Shown in pieces: positions 8,950-18,489 of a DNA stretch of 64,000 nt. The position numbers were made by a program, and so were the translations under genes. The notes under the pieces were generated by a model. The model searched no databases. It was not told the DNA's origin and worked only from the letters and a program-made list of their open reading frames with translations. This DNA is from Gammaproteobacteria bacterium UBA2679 (GTDB lineage Bacteria; Pseudomonadota; Gammaproteobacteria; Pseudomonadales; Oleiphilaceae): NCBI GenBank assembly GCA_002354735.1, contig DEMD01000015.1:333304-397303 (forward strand), given 5' to 3'. Each line of letters starts with the position of its first letter. Positions within the stretch are counted from its first letter, which is position 1.

Positions 8950-9771
8950 ATGGCAGCAGTAGACGAGGGCCGACAGAAGGCCGCCCAGCTTCTCAATGAC
9001 TTCCAGGACATCAGCCTCGCAAAAGTTGCGCTGATCATCGTTGGTACCTGGGTCGCTATTCTGGTGGTTCGACGACTGCTGCCATACCTTGCGGAGCGCG
9101 GGCCAAATCAGCTCCGGCTTTATCTTCTCGGCGCGGTCCCCATCATCAGACTGCTTCTCCTGACGGCAGCGTTTCTCTGGGTCATACCGATCATCTTCAA
9201 TATCAATTTCCAGAATTTTCTCGTGATTGCAGGCGCAGCGAGCGTCGCTATCGGCTTTGCATTCAAGGACTACGTGAGCAGCCTCATTGCAGGCATGGTT
9301 GCTATTTTCGAGCGTCCTTATCGGCCGGGTGACTGGGTCAGAATCGACGGAGACTACGGTGAGGTGACCTCTGTCGGTATGCGGGCTCTGAGGATCCGTA
9401 CGGCAGATGACGATGCCATAACAGTTCCGCACGACCGGCTCTGGTCGAACAACATCATCAACTCCAATGATGGCACCAGAACGCTGATGTGCGTCGCGGA
9501 ATTCTATGTGGCGCCAGATCATGATGCCGCAATCGTTCGGGAGTCGCTCAACGACGTTGCCCTTACCAGTGCCTATCTCGAGTACACCAAGCCTGTGCTC
9601 GTCATGCTCAAGCAGAGCCCCCTGGGCACGCAATACCGCCTGAAGGCTTACCCTTTCGACATGCGCGATCAGTTCGCCTTCATCAGTGATCTCACGGTCA
9701 GGGGTAAGAAGGCCATAGAGGAAGCCGGCGGTGTCGAGATCAGCGCACCAGGCGGCGTGGCTGTTAGCTAA
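8950..9771 (+). CDS. MscS-family mechanosensitive channel
   Basis: A 273-residue small-conductance mechanosensitive channel that opens under membrane tension to release solutes after osmotic downshock. Two membrane segments (about 30-45 and 65-90) precede the pore helix region A-G-A-A-S-V-A-I-G-F-A-F-K-D, the MscS TM3 pattern of alternating Gly and Ala. Next comes the beta domain with F-E-R-P-Y-R-P-G-D-W-V and the G-E-V-T-S-V-G-M-R motif. The ATG at 8950 begins 2 bases after the preceding stop; an upstream in-frame start lies inside the previous gene and is unlikely. Coupling to the unrecognised upstream protein suggests a channel partner or regulator. Confidence 0.9.
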   Translation: MAAVDEGRQKAAQLLNDFQDISLAKVALIIVGTWVAILVVRRLLPYLAERGPNQLRLYLLGAVPIIRLLLLTAAFLWVIPIIFNINFQNFLVIAGAASVAIGFAFKDYVSSLIAGMVAIFERPYRPGDWVRIDGDYGEVTSVGMRALRIRTADDDAITVPHDRLWSNNIINSNDGTRTLMCVAEFYVAPDHDAAIVRESLNDVALTSAYLEYTKPVLVMLKQSPLGTQYRLKAYPFDMRDQFAFISDLTVRGKKAIEEAGGVEISAPGGVAVS

Positions 9772-9775
9772 GCCA

Positions 9776-9796
9776 GGCCGGACTAGCCATCCGGCC
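9776..9796. terminator. Hairpin between convergent MscS and MgtC genes
   Basis: A perfect 7-base-pair stem, GGCCGGA at 9776-9782 with TCCGGCC at 9790-9796, sits exactly between two convergent stop codons and partly inside the end of the mgtC-like gene. It lacks a T-run on either strand. Probably a shared 3' end structure. Confidence 0.4.
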
Positions 9797-10265
9797 CACC
9801 AGGTTCTCGAGGATGATGGTGGCCGTTTTGGATGTGCTTGATAGGCGGGATGAGCATAAAGATCAGAAAGCTGATCACGCTGAGCAGAATCGCGATTTCA
9901 TACTGGCCCTGCGCGACAGAGACCCCGATTGCGCCGGTGTTCCAGAGCGCCGCAGCGGTTGCCGTTCCTGCCACCTCTGAGGACGTCTTCAAAATTGCAC
10001 CACCACCAATGAAGCCCATGCCCGTAATGATGCCGTACATAATACGGGCCTGTGCTTCCGGATCGGGAAATACCGCTTTGCCAACCAGCATGTAGGCGCA
10101 GGAGGCAATACAGACGAGTGGAAATGTTCGTAGTCCAGCGCCACGCGATTTTGCTTCGCGGTTCCAGGCTATTGGCAATGAAAGAATGAATGCGACGCCC
10201 AGTTGGAACATCTGGTCGCCGACCTTATCCCAGTCGATGCTTAAAGCGTATGCTATCTCGTTCAT
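9783..10265 (-). CDS. MgtC/SapB-family membrane protein
   Basis: A 160-residue inner-membrane protein matching the MgtC N-terminal domain: four or five membrane helices, with the family patterns R-E-A-K-S-R-G-A-G-L-R-T and G-M-G-F-I-G-G-G-A-I-L-K, and T-A-A-A-L-W-N-T-G-A-I-G. The soluble C-terminal domain of virulence-type MgtC is absent, as in the many environmental short forms. MgtC proteins are linked to growth at low magnesium and to ATP synthase and phosphate homeostasis; the role of short forms is unsettled. The last 15 residues are His-, Pro- and Gly-rich. It stands alone, convergent with the channel gene. Confidence 0.85.
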   Translation of the reverse strand: MNEIAYALSIDWDKVGDQMFQLGVAFILSLPIAWNREAKSRGAGLRTFPLVCIASCAYMLVGKAVFPDPEAQARIMYGIITGMGFIGGGAILKTSSEVAGTATAAALWNTGAIGVSVAQGQYEIAILLSVISFLIFMLIPPIKHIQNGHHHPREPGGPDG

Positions 10266-10330
10266 TACAGCTCAGTCCCAGTCAATACAGCTGCAAAAGC
10301 TTATTCCGAAAGTAAAGAGGTTAAGATCAG

Positions 10331-11389
10331 ATGACTCCTTCAAAAGCATACGCAGCCCAGGCCGCTGACAAGCCACTGGCGCCCCTGAATATCGAGCGCC
10401 GTGAGCTGCGTCCAGACGATGTCGCTATTGAGATCGACTACTGCGGCGTGTGCCACAGCGACATCCACATGGCAGAGAATGACTGGGGTGGTAGTCTCTA
10501 TCCGGTCGTGCCCGGCCATGAAATCATTGGCCGTGTGCAGGCCGTCGGTGAGAAAGTGCGCAAGTTCCAGGTTGGTCAGGTTGTGGGTGTCGGCTGCATG
10601 GTTGATTCATGCAGGCGCTGTAGCGCTTGTGAGACTGGCCTCGAACAGTATTGTCTCGAGGGCATGACCGGTACCTATAACGGTCGTGACCGCCACGACA
10701 ACTCAGTGACCCTGGGTGGTTATTCAGAGAAAATCGTGGTGAGTGAGCGTTTCGTCGTCACGATTCCGGAAAAGCTTGAAGCCGCATCAGCCGCGCCCTT
10801 GTTATGTGCCGGCATCACCACCTTCTCACCGCTCATGCACTACGGTGTAAAAGCCGGTGATCGCGTCGGCGTAATCGGCATGGGTGGGCTTGGCCATATG
10901 GGCGTCAAGTTCGCCAAAGCCCTCGGCGCTGAAGTCACGATCTTCACACGTTCGGAAAGCAAGATGGAGGAAGCGCGGAGCCAGGGTGCTGATCATGTGA
11001 TCATCTCCAAGGATCCGGCGCAGATGAAAGCGGCCAGGGAAACCTTCGACGTGCTGCTCGATACCATTCCGGTGCCGCACGATATGAACCCTTATCTGAA
11101 CTGTCTGAAGTACGATGGCAAGCATATCGTAGTCGGCTTGCTCACTGCGGTTGAGCCACCGCTGCAGGCCGGCATGCTGGTCATGAAGCGGCGCGTGCTT
11201 GCAGGCTCGTTGATCGGTGGCATGCCTGAGACTCAGGCAATGCTGGACTTCTGTGCCGAACATGACATCACCTGCGACGTGGAAATGCTGGATATCCAGA
11301 ACATCAACGAAGCCTATGATCGAATGAAAAAAGGTGATGTGAAGTATCGGTTTGTCATCGATATGAAGAGCCTGAAGAACAGTGACTGA
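10331..11389 (+). CDS. Zinc-dependent NAD(P) alcohol dehydrogenase (YahK-like MDR family)
   Basis: A 352-residue medium-chain dehydrogenase that interconverts alcohols and aldehydes. The catalytic-zinc site is visible as G-V-C-H-S-D-I-H (Cys and Asp) and P-G-H-E-I-I-G (His, Glu). The structural-zinc cluster is C-R-R-C-S-A-C-E-T-G-L-E-Q-Y-C, and the coenzyme loop is G-M-G-G-L-G-H-M-G. The sequence pattern fits the cinnamyl-alcohol/aldehyde reductase branch (E. coli YahK type), which mostly uses NADPH to detoxify aldehydes. It is monocistronic: an upstream divergent mgtC-like gene and a downstream hairpin flank it. The exact substrate cannot be read from the sequence. Confidence 0.9.
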   Translation: MTPSKAYAAQAADKPLAPLNIERRELRPDDVAIEIDYCGVCHSDIHMAENDWGGSLYPVVPGHEIIGRVQAVGEKVRKFQVGQVVGVGCMVDSCRRCSACETGLEQYCLEGMTGTYNGRDRHDNSVTLGGYSEKIVVSERFVVTIPEKLEAASAAPLLCAGITTFSPLMHYGVKAGDRVGVIGMGGLGHMGVKFAKALGAEVTIFTRSESKMEEARSQGADHVIISKDPAQMKAARETFDVLLDTIPVPHDMNPYLNCLKYDGKHIVVGLLTAVEPPLQAGMLVMKRRVLAGSLIGGMPETQAMLDFCAEHDITCDVEMLDIQNINEAYDRMKKGDVKYRFVIDMKSLKNSD

Positions 11390-11420
11390 TCTGCTCAATA
11401 GCCTCTGAATCTCGTCCAAG

Positions 11421-11446
11421 CCCGCGCCTCATTGCCTGAGCGCGGG
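11421..11446 (+). terminator. GC-rich hairpin after the alcohol dehydrogenase
   Basis: CCCGCGC at 11421-11427 pairs perfectly with GCGCGGG at 11440-11446 around a 12-base loop, 31 bases after the dehydrogenase stop. Only TT follows, so as an intrinsic terminator it would be weak. Confidence 0.45.
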
Positions 11447-11481
11447 TTGACGCCCCACCCGAAAAGCCTATAAGTTTGATC

Positions 11482-11504
11482 TATGTTAACTTCGGTTAAC
11501 GTAT
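11482..11504 (+). promoter_or_regulatory. Inverted repeat upstream of proVWX, possible operator
   Basis: GTTAAC at 11485-11490 and GTTAAC at 11495-11500 flank TTCG and are themselves palindromic; the outer bases extend the dyad toward TAT and ATA. It lies about 140 bases before proV in an AT-rich patch of an otherwise GC-rich gap (11390-11642), where a promoter would be expected. The binding protein is unknown; an osmotic or betaine-responsive repressor is a guess. Confidence 0.35.
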
Positions 11505-11642
11505 AGAGATGACTGATCCCGCTCAATCGACGCACGTGCCCGCCTTTCGTTTCCAGCGCGATTCAGAAGCGTTCCGGTGCTGCGCTTTCATTCCAGCAGT
11601 CGGCTGATACCGAGTTGTCAGCAAGGGAGACATATCGAATCA

Positions 11643-12833
11643 ATGAGCCCAAAAGTCGTGGTAAAGAATGTCTTCAAAGTGTTTGGAGACGACCCCGAAG
11701 AAGCCATGTCCCTCGTTCGCAAGGGGGTTGATAAAGCTGAAATCTTCAAGTCTACGGGCCAGACTATCGGCGTAATGGACGCCTCATTCGAAATCTACGA
11801 GGGCGAAATCTTCGTCATCATGGGGCTTTCCGGCTCTGGCAAGTCCACCATGGTGAGGCTGCTCAACCGGCTCATCGAGCCAACCACCGGAGAAATCTGG
11901 GTGGGTGATCAGGATATCGCAAAACTCTCACGTAAAGATCTCAACCAGCTTCGTCGAAACAAGATGAGTATGGTGTTTCAATCCTTTGCGCTGATGCCTC
12001 ACCTCAATGTGATAGACAACGCCGCCTTTGGCCTGGAGCTCTCAGGTATGGGCCGTAGTGAACGTCACGAGCGTGCTCAGTCAGCGCTTGCCCAGGTGGG
12101 CCTCGAAGCCTACACGAATAGCTATCCTGACGAGCTGTCAGGCGGCATGCAGCAGCGCGTTGGCCTCGCTCGCGCTCTGGCGAACGATCCTGAAATCATG
12201 TTGATGGACGAAGCCTTCTCGGCGCTCGATCCGTTGATTCGGACGGAAATGCAGGATGAACTGGTCAAACTGCAGAAGGATTCGAAGCGCACGGTAGTCT
12301 TCATTTCGCATGATCTCGACGAAGCCATGCGCATCGGTGATCGTATTGCGATCATGGAGGGCGGGCGAGTGGTTCAGGTCGGCACGCCCGATGAAATCCT
12401 CAAGAATCCCGCTGATGATTACGTCAAATCATTCTTTCGAGGTGTCGATATCTTTACTGTCTTCACCGCCAAGGATGTGGCACGGAAGCGGCAGGTCACG
12501 GTGGTGGAGCGCGAAGGTGCAGGTATTCCTGCCGTGCTGGAGCAGCTGAGTGAATGGGAGCGCGACTACGCTTATGTGCTGGGGCGTGACCAGAAGTTCC
12601 ATGGCGTCGTCTCGGTCGATTCGCTTGCAAAAGCCAGGAAGTCCGGCAGCAGTATCAGTAGTGCCTTCTTGCCAGATATTGAACCGATTCCAGCTGATAC
12701 ACCGCTGACCCAGATCATCGGCAATGTGGCCGCAGCGCCGTGCGGTGTGCCGGTAGTTGATGACAATGGTCGCTATCAGGGTGTGATTTCAAGAGCAGTC
12801 CTGCTACAGGCGCTGGACAGAGAGGGCGAATAA
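11643..12833 (+). CDS. proV: Glycine betaine/proline-type ABC transporter ATPase with CBS domains
   Basis: A 396-residue ATPase of a quaternary-amine importer. The sequence opens with a family-typical N-terminal stretch ([10 protein letters not shown]). Walker A is G-L-S-G-S-G-K-S, the signature L-S-G-G-M-Q-Q-R, Walker B I-M-L-M-D-E-A with F-S-A-L-D-P, and the switch I-S-H-D-L-D-E-A. Residues about 285-396 hold the two CBS motifs, which in OpuA-type systems sense ionic strength. The ATG at 11643 has AAGGGAGA 12 bases upstream, a slightly long spacing; the open frame further upstream has no support. It is followed 2 bases later by proW. Betaine, proline betaine and choline are possible substrates. 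Confidence 0.93.
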   Translation: MSPKVVVKNVFKVFGDDPEEAMSLVRKGVDKAEIFKSTGQTIGVMDASFEIYEGEIFVIMGLSGSGKSTMVRLLNRLIEPTTGEIWVGDQDIAKLSRKDLNQLRRNKMSMVFQSFALMPHLNVIDNAAFGLELSGMGRSERHERAQSALAQVGLEAYTNSYPDELSGGMQQRVGLARALANDPEIMLMDEAFSALDPLIRTEMQDELVKLQKDSKRTVVFISHDLDEAMRIGDRIAIMEGGRVVQVGTPDEILKNPADDYVKSFFRGVDIFTVFTAKDVARKRQVTVVEREGAGIPAVLEQLSEWERDYAYVLGRDQKFHGVVSVDSLAKARKSGSSISSAFLPDIEPIPADTPLTQIIGNVAAAPCGVPVVDDNGRYQGVISRAVLLQALDREGE

Positions 12834-12835
12834 TC

Positions 12836-13969
12836 ATGGCTGAAGACACCAATAGCTCAGTCGCAGATCCATGGGCGCAGACAGAAAGCAGCGCCGTGGA
12901 GGTGGCTGATCCTAACGAAGTTGCGGTCGATCCCGCCACGAATCCCTGGGGTAGTACTGAAGTGCAGCAGGGCAGGGGCGGAGAGTCCACCCCGAGTTGG
13001 CTGGATACCGCCGAGGAAATCGAGGTGGTCACCAATACCTGGGCCGAGCCCTTCCGGACAGAATGGTTCGATATTCAGTCTGGCGTGGAAGTCGCCATCA
13101 ATTGGGTGGTAGAACACTTCCGCGTGTTCTTTCAGCTCATCAAGCAGCCGGTCGAAGCCGCACTCAACGTATTCGACGCAGCCTTGCTGAACATTTCGCC
13201 TCTGCTCATGATCGTGATATTCGGACTTGTGGCCTGGCAGCTTTCAGGTTCTCGCCTCGGCATAGTTACGGTGATAGGCATGCTATTCATGGGCGCAATC
13301 GGCGCCTGGAACGAGGCTATGACCACACTTTCTCTGGTCATCACTTCAGTGCTGTTCTGCATGGTTATAGGCATACCCACCGGTATCGCTATGGCGAAAA
13401 GCGATAGAATAGCCAGCGTGGTGAGGCCTGTGCTCGACACCATGCAGACTACGCCCGCCTTCGTTTACCTCGTGCCCATCGTGATGTTGTTCGGAATTGG
13501 CAATGTACCTGGCGTCATCGTCACCATCATATTTGCCGTGGCGCCTGTCATTCGTCTCACCAACCTCGGCATACGCCAGGTGCCAGCAGATCTGATCGAA
13601 GCATCGCGATCGTTTGGTGCCAGCTCATCGCAGCTGCTGTTCAAGGTTCAGCTACCCTTAGCGACGCCGACGATCATGGCAGGCGTCAACCAGACACTGA
13701 TGCTGGCCCTGTCCATGGTCGTCATTGCATCGATGATCGCGGTACCCGGCCTGGGGCTCATGGTGCTGCGTGGCATCGGTCGCCTGGATATCGGCTTGGC
13801 GACTGTGGGCGGCATAGGTATCGTCATACTCGCAATCATTCTCGACCGCATGACCCAGGCGCTCGGTAGAGACTCACGGGAAAGAGGAACGCGCCACTGG
13901 TATGAGTCCGGGCCCGTCGGACTTCTGTATGCCCTGGTGCCCGGAAATAGGGACGCTTCAAAAAGATAG
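12836..13969 (+). CDS. proW: Glycine betaine/proline ABC transporter permease
   Basis: A 377-residue inner-membrane permease. The first about 95 residues are hydrophilic and acidic, with repeated D-P-W/N-P-W patterns, as in E. coli ProW whose long N-terminal tail faces the periplasm. The membrane domain follows: about seven helices from residue 100 on, with a BPD permease core and the EAA loop [22 protein letters not shown] lies upstream of the ATG, inside the end of proV. The gene order V-W-X is the E. coli order. Confidence 0.94.
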   Translation: MAEDTNSSVADPWAQTESSAVEVADPNEVAVDPATNPWGSTEVQQGRGGESTPSWLDTAEEIEVVTNTWAEPFRTEWFDIQSGVEVAINWVVEHFRVFFQLIKQPVEAALNVFDAALLNISPLLMIVIFGLVAWQLSGSRLGIVTVIGMLFMGAIGAWNEAMTTLSLVITSVLFCMVIGIPTGIAMAKSDRIASVVRPVLDTMQTTPAFVYLVPIVMLFGIGNVPGVIVTIIFAVAPVIRLTNLGIRQVPADLIEASRSFGASSSQLLFKVQLPLATPTIMAGVNQTLMLALSMVVIASMIAVPGLGLMVLRGIGRLDIGLATVGGIGIVILAIILDRMTQALGRDSRERGTRHWYESGPVGLLYALVPGNRDASKR

Positions 13970-13999
13970 ACCCCAATTTCAAACCACAGGATAACTGTT

Positions 14000-14989
14000 A
14001 TGAATCTAAGAACGACTATTGCCAGCGTCGTGCTGGCTGGTGGCGTGGCCTTCGCCGCGCAGGCCGAGGAAATGCCTGGCAAGGGTGTAACGGTTCAGGC
14101 TATTCAGAGCCCGATCGCTGAAGAGACTTTCCAGACCATGCTGATGAATCAGGCGCTCAAGGACCTTGGCTATGAGATCAAGCCGATCCAGGAAGTCGAC
14201 TACAGTGCTGGCTATACATCGGTCGCTAACGGGGACGCCACTTATATGGCCGTGAACTGGTATCCGCTACACGAGACCATGTACAAGAACGCGGGTGGCG
14301 ATGACAAGTTCTACCGCAAGGGCAAGTATATCGACGGTGCCGCACAGGGGTATCTCATCGACAAGAAGACCGCCGAGAAGCATGGTATTACCAACATTGG
14401 CCAATTCACCGATCCAAAGATCGCGAAGATTTTCGATACGGACGGCGATGGCAAGGCCGATCTGACTGGTTGCCAGGCCGGCTGGGGTTGTGAAGGCGTC
14501 ATCGAACATCAACTCGATGCTTTCAAGCTCCGCGACACCATAGCGCACCGACAGGGCCAGTACGCAGCCATCATTTCTGACACCATCCAGCGTTATAAGG
14601 ACGGCGACCCGATTTTCTACTACACCTGGACGCCATACTGGGTTTCGGGAATTCTCGTTCCAGGCAAGGATGTGGTATGGCTCGAAGTACCGTTCTCGGC
14701 CAATCCCAATAATGCTGAAACCAAGCTGCCCAGCGGCAAGAACTACGGCTTCGAAATCAATAGTGAGCGGGTGGTCGCTAACAAACAGTGGGCGGAAGAC
14801 AACCCTGCTGCTGCGAAGCTGTTCGAAATCGCCAAGTTGTCAGTCAACGATGTGAGTGCGCAAAATATGAAAGTGCGTGACGGAGAAGATTCGCAGGAAG
14901 CCATCATGGGTCACACGAAGGCGTGGATCAATGCCAACCAGGAAACCTACGACGGCTGGCTGGAAGAGGCGAGAGCTGCAGCGAAATAA
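14000..14989 (+). CDS. proX: Glycine betaine/proline ABC transporter substrate-binding protein
   Basis: A 329-residue periplasmic receptor. The signal peptide is residues 1-22 (cleavage after A-Q-A). The mature protein has the OpuAC-type fold with aromatic residues positioned to cage a quaternary ammonium group, for example A-V-N-W-Y-P-L-H and Y-Y-T-W-T-P-Y-W. A Cys pair in G-C-Q-A-G-W-G-C probably forms the disulfide known in E. coli ProX. An [13 protein letters not shown] loop precedes it. It ends the proVWX operon and is followed directly by a strong hairpin. The absence of a lipobox fits a soluble, ProX-type receptor. Confidence 0.94.
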   Translation: MNLRTTIASVVLAGGVAFAAQAEEMPGKGVTVQAIQSPIAEETFQTMLMNQALKDLGYEIKPIQEVDYSAGYTSVANGDATYMAVNWYPLHETMYKNAGGDDKFYRKGKYIDGAAQGYLIDKKTAEKHGITNIGQFTDPKIAKIFDTDGDGKADLTGCQAGWGCEGVIEHQLDAFKLRDTIAHRQGQYAAIISDTIQRYKDGDPIFYYTWTPYWVSGILVPGKDVVWLEVPFSANPNNAETKLPSGKNYGFEINSERVVANKQWAEDNPAAAKLFEIAKLSVNDVSAQNMKVRDGEDSQEAIMGHTKAWINANQETYDGWLEEARAAAK

Positions 14990-14995
14990 GAAGAT

Positions 14996-15022
14996 AGCCC
15001 GGCAGCGCAAGACTGCCGGGCT
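14996..15022. terminator. Bidirectional terminator between proX and msrAB
   Basis: A perfect 10-base-pair GC-rich stem, AGCCCGGCAG at 14996-15005 with CTGCCGGGCT at 15013-15022, with a 7-base loop lies between two convergent genes. On the minus strand it is followed by a T-rich stretch (ATCTTCTTATTT), making it a good intrinsic terminator for msrAB; for proX the tail is less T-rich. Confidence 0.75.
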
Positions 15023-15032
15023 TGCCAAAGCT

Positions 15033-16214
15033 TCAGCTTCGCGGGGGCTTCACCAGGTCGACGTATTCACCGTAACCCGCTGCAGCCATGTCCTCCTTGG
15101 GAATGAAGCGCATTGCTGCAGAATTCATGCAGTAGCGGAGCCCTGTCGAATCTTTTGGCCCGTCCGTAAACACATGACCCAGGTGTGAGTCGGCGACTGC
15201 ACTGCGAATCTCGGTCCGTTTGCCAAACAGGGAAAAGTCACTTTCCTCCACCACGGCCTCTGGCTTGATTGGCTTGGTGAAGCTAGGCCAGCCGGTGCCT
15301 GAATCGTACTTGTCGTTCGATAGATAGAGCGGTTCACCTGAAACGACATCAACGTATATTCCCGCACGCTTCTCATCATTATAGGGATTGTCGAAGGGCC
15401 GTTCGGTGGCATCCTCCTGAGTAACCGAATATTGTAGCGGTGTCAGCTTCGCCTTGAGTTCAGCCTTGCCTGGCTTGACGAAGGCCTGCAGGTCGGGCTG
15501 GGCGGATTGCTGCTTTGTCTGACTCATATCTTGATCCTCATTCTGCGCAGGGCGATAGGCGGAATAGTCGAGCTCACGATCTTTTCCCCAGATCTTGTCG
15601 ATGAATTGATAGCGTCCAGAGTTGAAGGTGTAGAATTTGTAGCGAACAGGATTGGTCTTGTAATAATCCTGATGATAGTCCTCCGCCGGGTAGAAGTGCT
15701 TAAACGGCACGACTTCTATAGCGACAGGTTTGTCATAACGCCCAGATTCGTCCAGGGCATTTTTTGCAGCCTCGGCTGCCTTCCTTTCAGTCTCGTCCGC
15801 ATAAAATATAGCTGGACGATACTGCTTGCCGCGGTCTACGAACTGACCTTCTGTGTCCGTTGGGTCCATCATGCGCCATAGCGCCTGCAGTAAACCTTCG
15901 TAGGTGATCTCTTCAGCGTTGTAATAAACCTGAACGGCTTCGGTGTGCCCGGTTTGGCCTGACGCGACCTGCTGATAGGTGGGGTTGGTCTCCTCGCCTC
16001 CGCTGTAGCCAGACACTACTTCAACCACTCCCGGGACTTTTTCAAAACCGGCCTCTACACACCAGAAACAACCGCCTGCAAAGGTGGCTACGGCAAGGCC
16101 AGGGCCATCGGGCGCATACTGCTTCTTGGCTGATTCACTATCCATGGCGTTCAGCCTAGCGCCGACAAAAGCCAGAACCAATAAAACTGCTGCGAATACG
16201 CTAAATCGTTTCAT
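15033..16214 (-). CDS. msrAB: Exported MsrA-MsrB fusion, peptide methionine sulfoxide reductase
   Basis: A 393-residue fusion that repairs both S- and R-methionine sulfoxide in proteins. Residues 1-24 are a signal or anchor sequence, so the enzyme probably works in the periplasm. The MsrA domain (about 40-215) has the catalytic G-G-C-F-W-C motif. The MsrB domain (about 255-385) has [16 protein letters not shown] and the catalytic Cys in G-L-R-Y-C-M-N-S. The usual zinc Cys pairs of MsrB are not evident. The linker is Gln- and Ser-rich. The ATG at 16214 has a GAGAGGA ribosome site; a start seven codons earlier is weaker. Fused forms of this order are found in several Gram-negatives. Monocistronic. 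Confidence 0.93.
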   Translation of the reverse strand: MKRFSVFAAVLLVLAFVGARLNAMDSESAKKQYAPDGPGLAVATFAGGCFWCVEAGFEKVPGVVEVVSGYSGGEETNPTYQQVASGQTGHTEAVQVYYNAEEITYEGLLQALWRMMDPTDTEGQFVDRGKQYRPAIFYADETERKAAEAAKNALDESGRYDKPVAIEVVPFKHFYPAEDYHQDYYKTNPVRYKFYTFNSGRYQFIDKIWGKDRELDYSAYRPAQNEDQDMSQTKQQSAQPDLQAFVKPGKAELKAKLTPLQYSVTQEDATERPFDNPYNDEKRAGIYVDVVSGEPLYLSNDKYDSGTGWPSFTKPIKPEAVVEESDFSLFGKRTEIRSAVADSHLGHVFTDGPKDSTGLRYCMNSAAMRFIPKEDMAAAGYGEYVDLVKPPRS

Positions 16215-16412
16215 AACTCTGTCCTCTCTAACCAATGGCCTTACGTAGGCCTCTTGGCTGATGTCGTACTTCGAAGTTCAATCATAAGGGTAGATAGCCC
16301 CCAAGTACGCTGAATGGATGTCATTTAATGAACAAACCGGTGATGAAAAATGTTACCAGCTGTTCCATAGTTATGCGTTGAGCCTGCAATACTAAGCGTG
16401 GAGCGTCCGCAC

Positions 16413-16865
16413 ATGAATATCTGGGTCGATGGTGATGCCTGTCCGGTGGTAGTGAAGGAAATCCTCTACCGTGCGGCGGAGCGTACGAGCACGGTGGTGA
16501 CCTTCGTAGCCAACCAGTCATTGAGCCTGCCCAAGTCGAAATACCTCAAAATGCTGCAGGTGAGCGCCGGCTTCGACGTCGCCGACAATGAGATTGTCCG
16601 GCGGGCCGAAGCCGGCGATCTTGTCGTGACGAGTGATATCCCCCTGGCCGCCGAAATTGTAGAGAAGGGGGCTATCGGACTGAACCCGCGCGGCGAACGA
16701 TACACTGCAGAGAACATCAAGGCGACGCTGAACATGCGTGATTTTATGGACACCATGCGCAGCAGCGGCGTGGATACCGGTAGCACAGCCGCTTTCAGCC
16801 AGGCTGATCGGCAACGCTTCGCCAACAGTCTGGACTCCTGGCTTGCGAAGCGGGCGCTGAAGTGA
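16413..16865 (+). CDS. yaiI: YaiI/YqxD (DUF188) family protein
   Basis: A 150-residue protein of the widespread UPF0178/DUF188 family, which has a PIN-like fold. The family hallmark W-V-D-G-D-A-C-P is at the N-terminus. The acidic residues in D-N-E-I-V and T-S-D-I-P-L-A are also conserved, consistent with metal binding, and the region [10 protein letters not shown] is typical. Function is unproven in the family. The ATG at 16413 with GTGGAG nine bases upstream is preferred to one five codons earlier. Its stop overlaps the next start (GTGA), so it is coupled to ybaK. Confidence 0.9.
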   Translation: MNIWVDGDACPVVVKEILYRAAERTSTVVTFVANQSLSLPKSKYLKMLQVSAGFDVADNEIVRRAEAGDLVVTSDIPLAAEIVEKGAIGLNPRGERYTAENIKATLNMRDFMDTMRSSGVDTGSTAAFSQADRQRFANSLDSWLAKRALK

Positions 16866-17332
16866 CTCCTGCCATTCTTCTGGCCAGGAAGGCGAAAGTG
16901 CCTCATATGGTTCACGAGTATCAGCATGACGCGGACGCTGAGTCGTACGGTGGCGAAGCTGCGGAAAAGCTGGGACAGGCGCCTGAACGGGTGTTCAAGA
17001 CGCTGGTGGTCCAGCTCGATAAGGCACTGGCGGTGGCTATTCTGCCAGTGAACACCATGCTCAGTCTGAAGCAGATGGCCAAGGCGTGTGGATCGAAAAA
17101 AGCTGCGATGGCTGACAAGATGCTCGCTCAGCGCAGCACTGGTTATGTGCTTGGCGGCGTGAGCCCATTGGGGCAGAAGAAGCGCCTGCTCACCGTCATC
17201 GACGACAGTGCCAACCAGTTCCCCTCCATATTCGTCAGTGCTGGCCGACGGGGTCTGGAGATAGAACTATCACCGGCAGATCTGCAGAAACTGACACAGG
17301 CCCGGGTGGCATTGATCAGCGTTGACGACTAG
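16862..17332 (+). CDS. ybaK: Cys-tRNA(Pro)/Cys-tRNA(Cys) deacylase YbaK
   Basis: A 156-residue trans-editing factor that hydrolyses Cys wrongly attached to tRNA(Pro). The conserved Y-xx-L-G-G-V-S-P motif is present as Y-V-L-G-G-V-S-P, with the invariant Lys in L-K-Q-M-A-K-A and S-K-K-A-A-M-A. The C-terminal [11 protein letters not shown] is also family-typical. GTG start overlapping the preceding stop by three bases indicates translational coupling to yaiI. Full length (E. coli 159). Confidence 0.93.
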   Translation: MTPAILLARKAKVPHMVHEYQHDADAESYGGEAAEKLGQAPERVFKTLVVQLDKALAVAILPVNTMLSLKQMAKACGSKKAAMADKMLAQRSTGYVLGGVSPLGQKKRLLTVIDDSANQFPSIFVSAGRRGLEIELSPADLQKLTQARVALISVDD

Positions 17333-17340
17333 CGGATGTT

Positions 17341-18342
17341 TTAGCGGTGCTCCAGCACGATCTTGCCGACATAGTCATCTTTTGCGAACAGGGCATGGGC
17401 CTCGTTCGCCTGATCGAAGCTGAAGCGCTTGTTGTGAAGCAGCGGTTTGACCTTCCCGGCGTCTACCAGCGTGGCGAGTTCCCGAAGGATATCGCCATGA
17501 TGCGCGCGGCCTTCGCCCGTCAGTAATGGTAAGGCCATGAACACGAGGTGGAGGCTGAGTGCTTTCGAGTGCATCGGTGACAGGTCGTGGGTATTACGGC
17601 CGATGGTGCTGGCAACGCGACCCTTGATGGCAGCTGCTTCGAAGGAGCGGTCGAGATTATCGCCCCCGATCGTGTCGAAAATGACCGGGAACCCGCGGCC
17701 GCCTGTCAGCCGCTGCACATAATCCTCTACCTGCTCAAGGGTGTAGTCGATGATTTCATGAGCGCCCAGGCGTCTGGCGATCTCGCCTTTTTCCTTGCTC
17801 GATACCGTGGTGGCAACTTTGCAGCCACGGCTTGCAGCCAGCTGAATGCCAAGATGGCCCACACCGCCGGTCCCACCATGCACGAGCACCAGATCATCTG
17901 CAGTAATGGCCGCCTGATCGATAAGTGCCTCCCAGGCCGTGATGGCTACCAGTGGCAGGGCGGCGGCTTCACCGAAGTCGAGCGACTTCGGCTTCTGTGC
18001 TATCAGAGCCGCGTCGGCCAGCATGAAATCCGCCAGCGCACCATCGAGCTGTCCGGCGCTGCCTTTGAGGCCCCCTGCACAGCCATACACCTCATCGCCG
18101 GGTTTGAAGTTGCCGACACCATGACCGACAGCAGCGATTACGCCACTGACATCCATATGCAGGATGGCTGGTAGGCTGGGCCCTACTGGCACAGCACCAG
18201 TCAGGATCTTATGGTCGATCGGATTCAGGCTCGTCGCCCTTACCTCGATCAGAACATGCCCTGGCCTTATTTCCGGTTTGTCCACCTCCGCCTTCCTGAA
18301 GCGTGCCTGTTCCGAATATTCGTCGACCACCCATGCCTTCAT
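17341..18342 (-). CDS. MDR-family oxidoreductase, zeta-crystallin/quinone reductase type
   Basis: A 333-residue medium-chain reductase without the structural-zinc Cys cluster, which places it with NADPH-dependent quinone or enone reductases rather than zinc alcohol dehydrogenases. The N-terminal GroES-like domain has S-L-N-P-I-D-H-K and D-V-S-G-V-I-A-A-V-G. The Rossmann domain has the fingerprint H-G-G-T-G-G-V-G-H-L-G-I-Q-L-A. Likely role is reduction of quinones or alpha,beta-unsaturated carbonyls. It is convergent with ybaK, only 8 bases between stops. Substrate cannot be assigned. Confidence 0.85.
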   Translation of the reverse strand: MKAWVVDEYSEQARFRKAEVDKPEIRPGHVLIEVRATSLNPIDHKILTGAVPVGPSLPAILHMDVSGVIAAVGHGVGNFKPGDEVYGCAGGLKGSAGQLDGALADFMLADAALIAQKPKSLDFGEAAALPLVAITAWEALIDQAAITADDLVLVHGGTGGVGHLGIQLAASRGCKVATTVSSKEKGEIARRLGAHEIIDYTLEQVEDYVQRLTGGRGFPVIFDTIGGDNLDRSFEAAAIKGRVASTIGRNTHDLSPMHSKALSLHLVFMALPLLTGEGRAHHGDILRELATLVDAGKVKPLLHNKRFSFDQANEAHALFAKDDYVGKIVLEHR

Positions 18343-18489
18343 GACCTGTGTCCTTCATCGTTTAGTGAATCTACTGAGGTGAACCTGGTTTGGTACGCTG
18401 CCGCCAGGGCCATGGTTTGAGCGCTCGATGGCCATAATGGTGCAGCGCCACCCGGAGCGTTGCCCTGCCGCGGTGCACTGCAGCCAGAT

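Noticed and set aside
8890..9633. 247-residue open frame antisense to the MscS gene
   Set aside because: Charged, low-order sequence lying fully inside a clear MscS gene.
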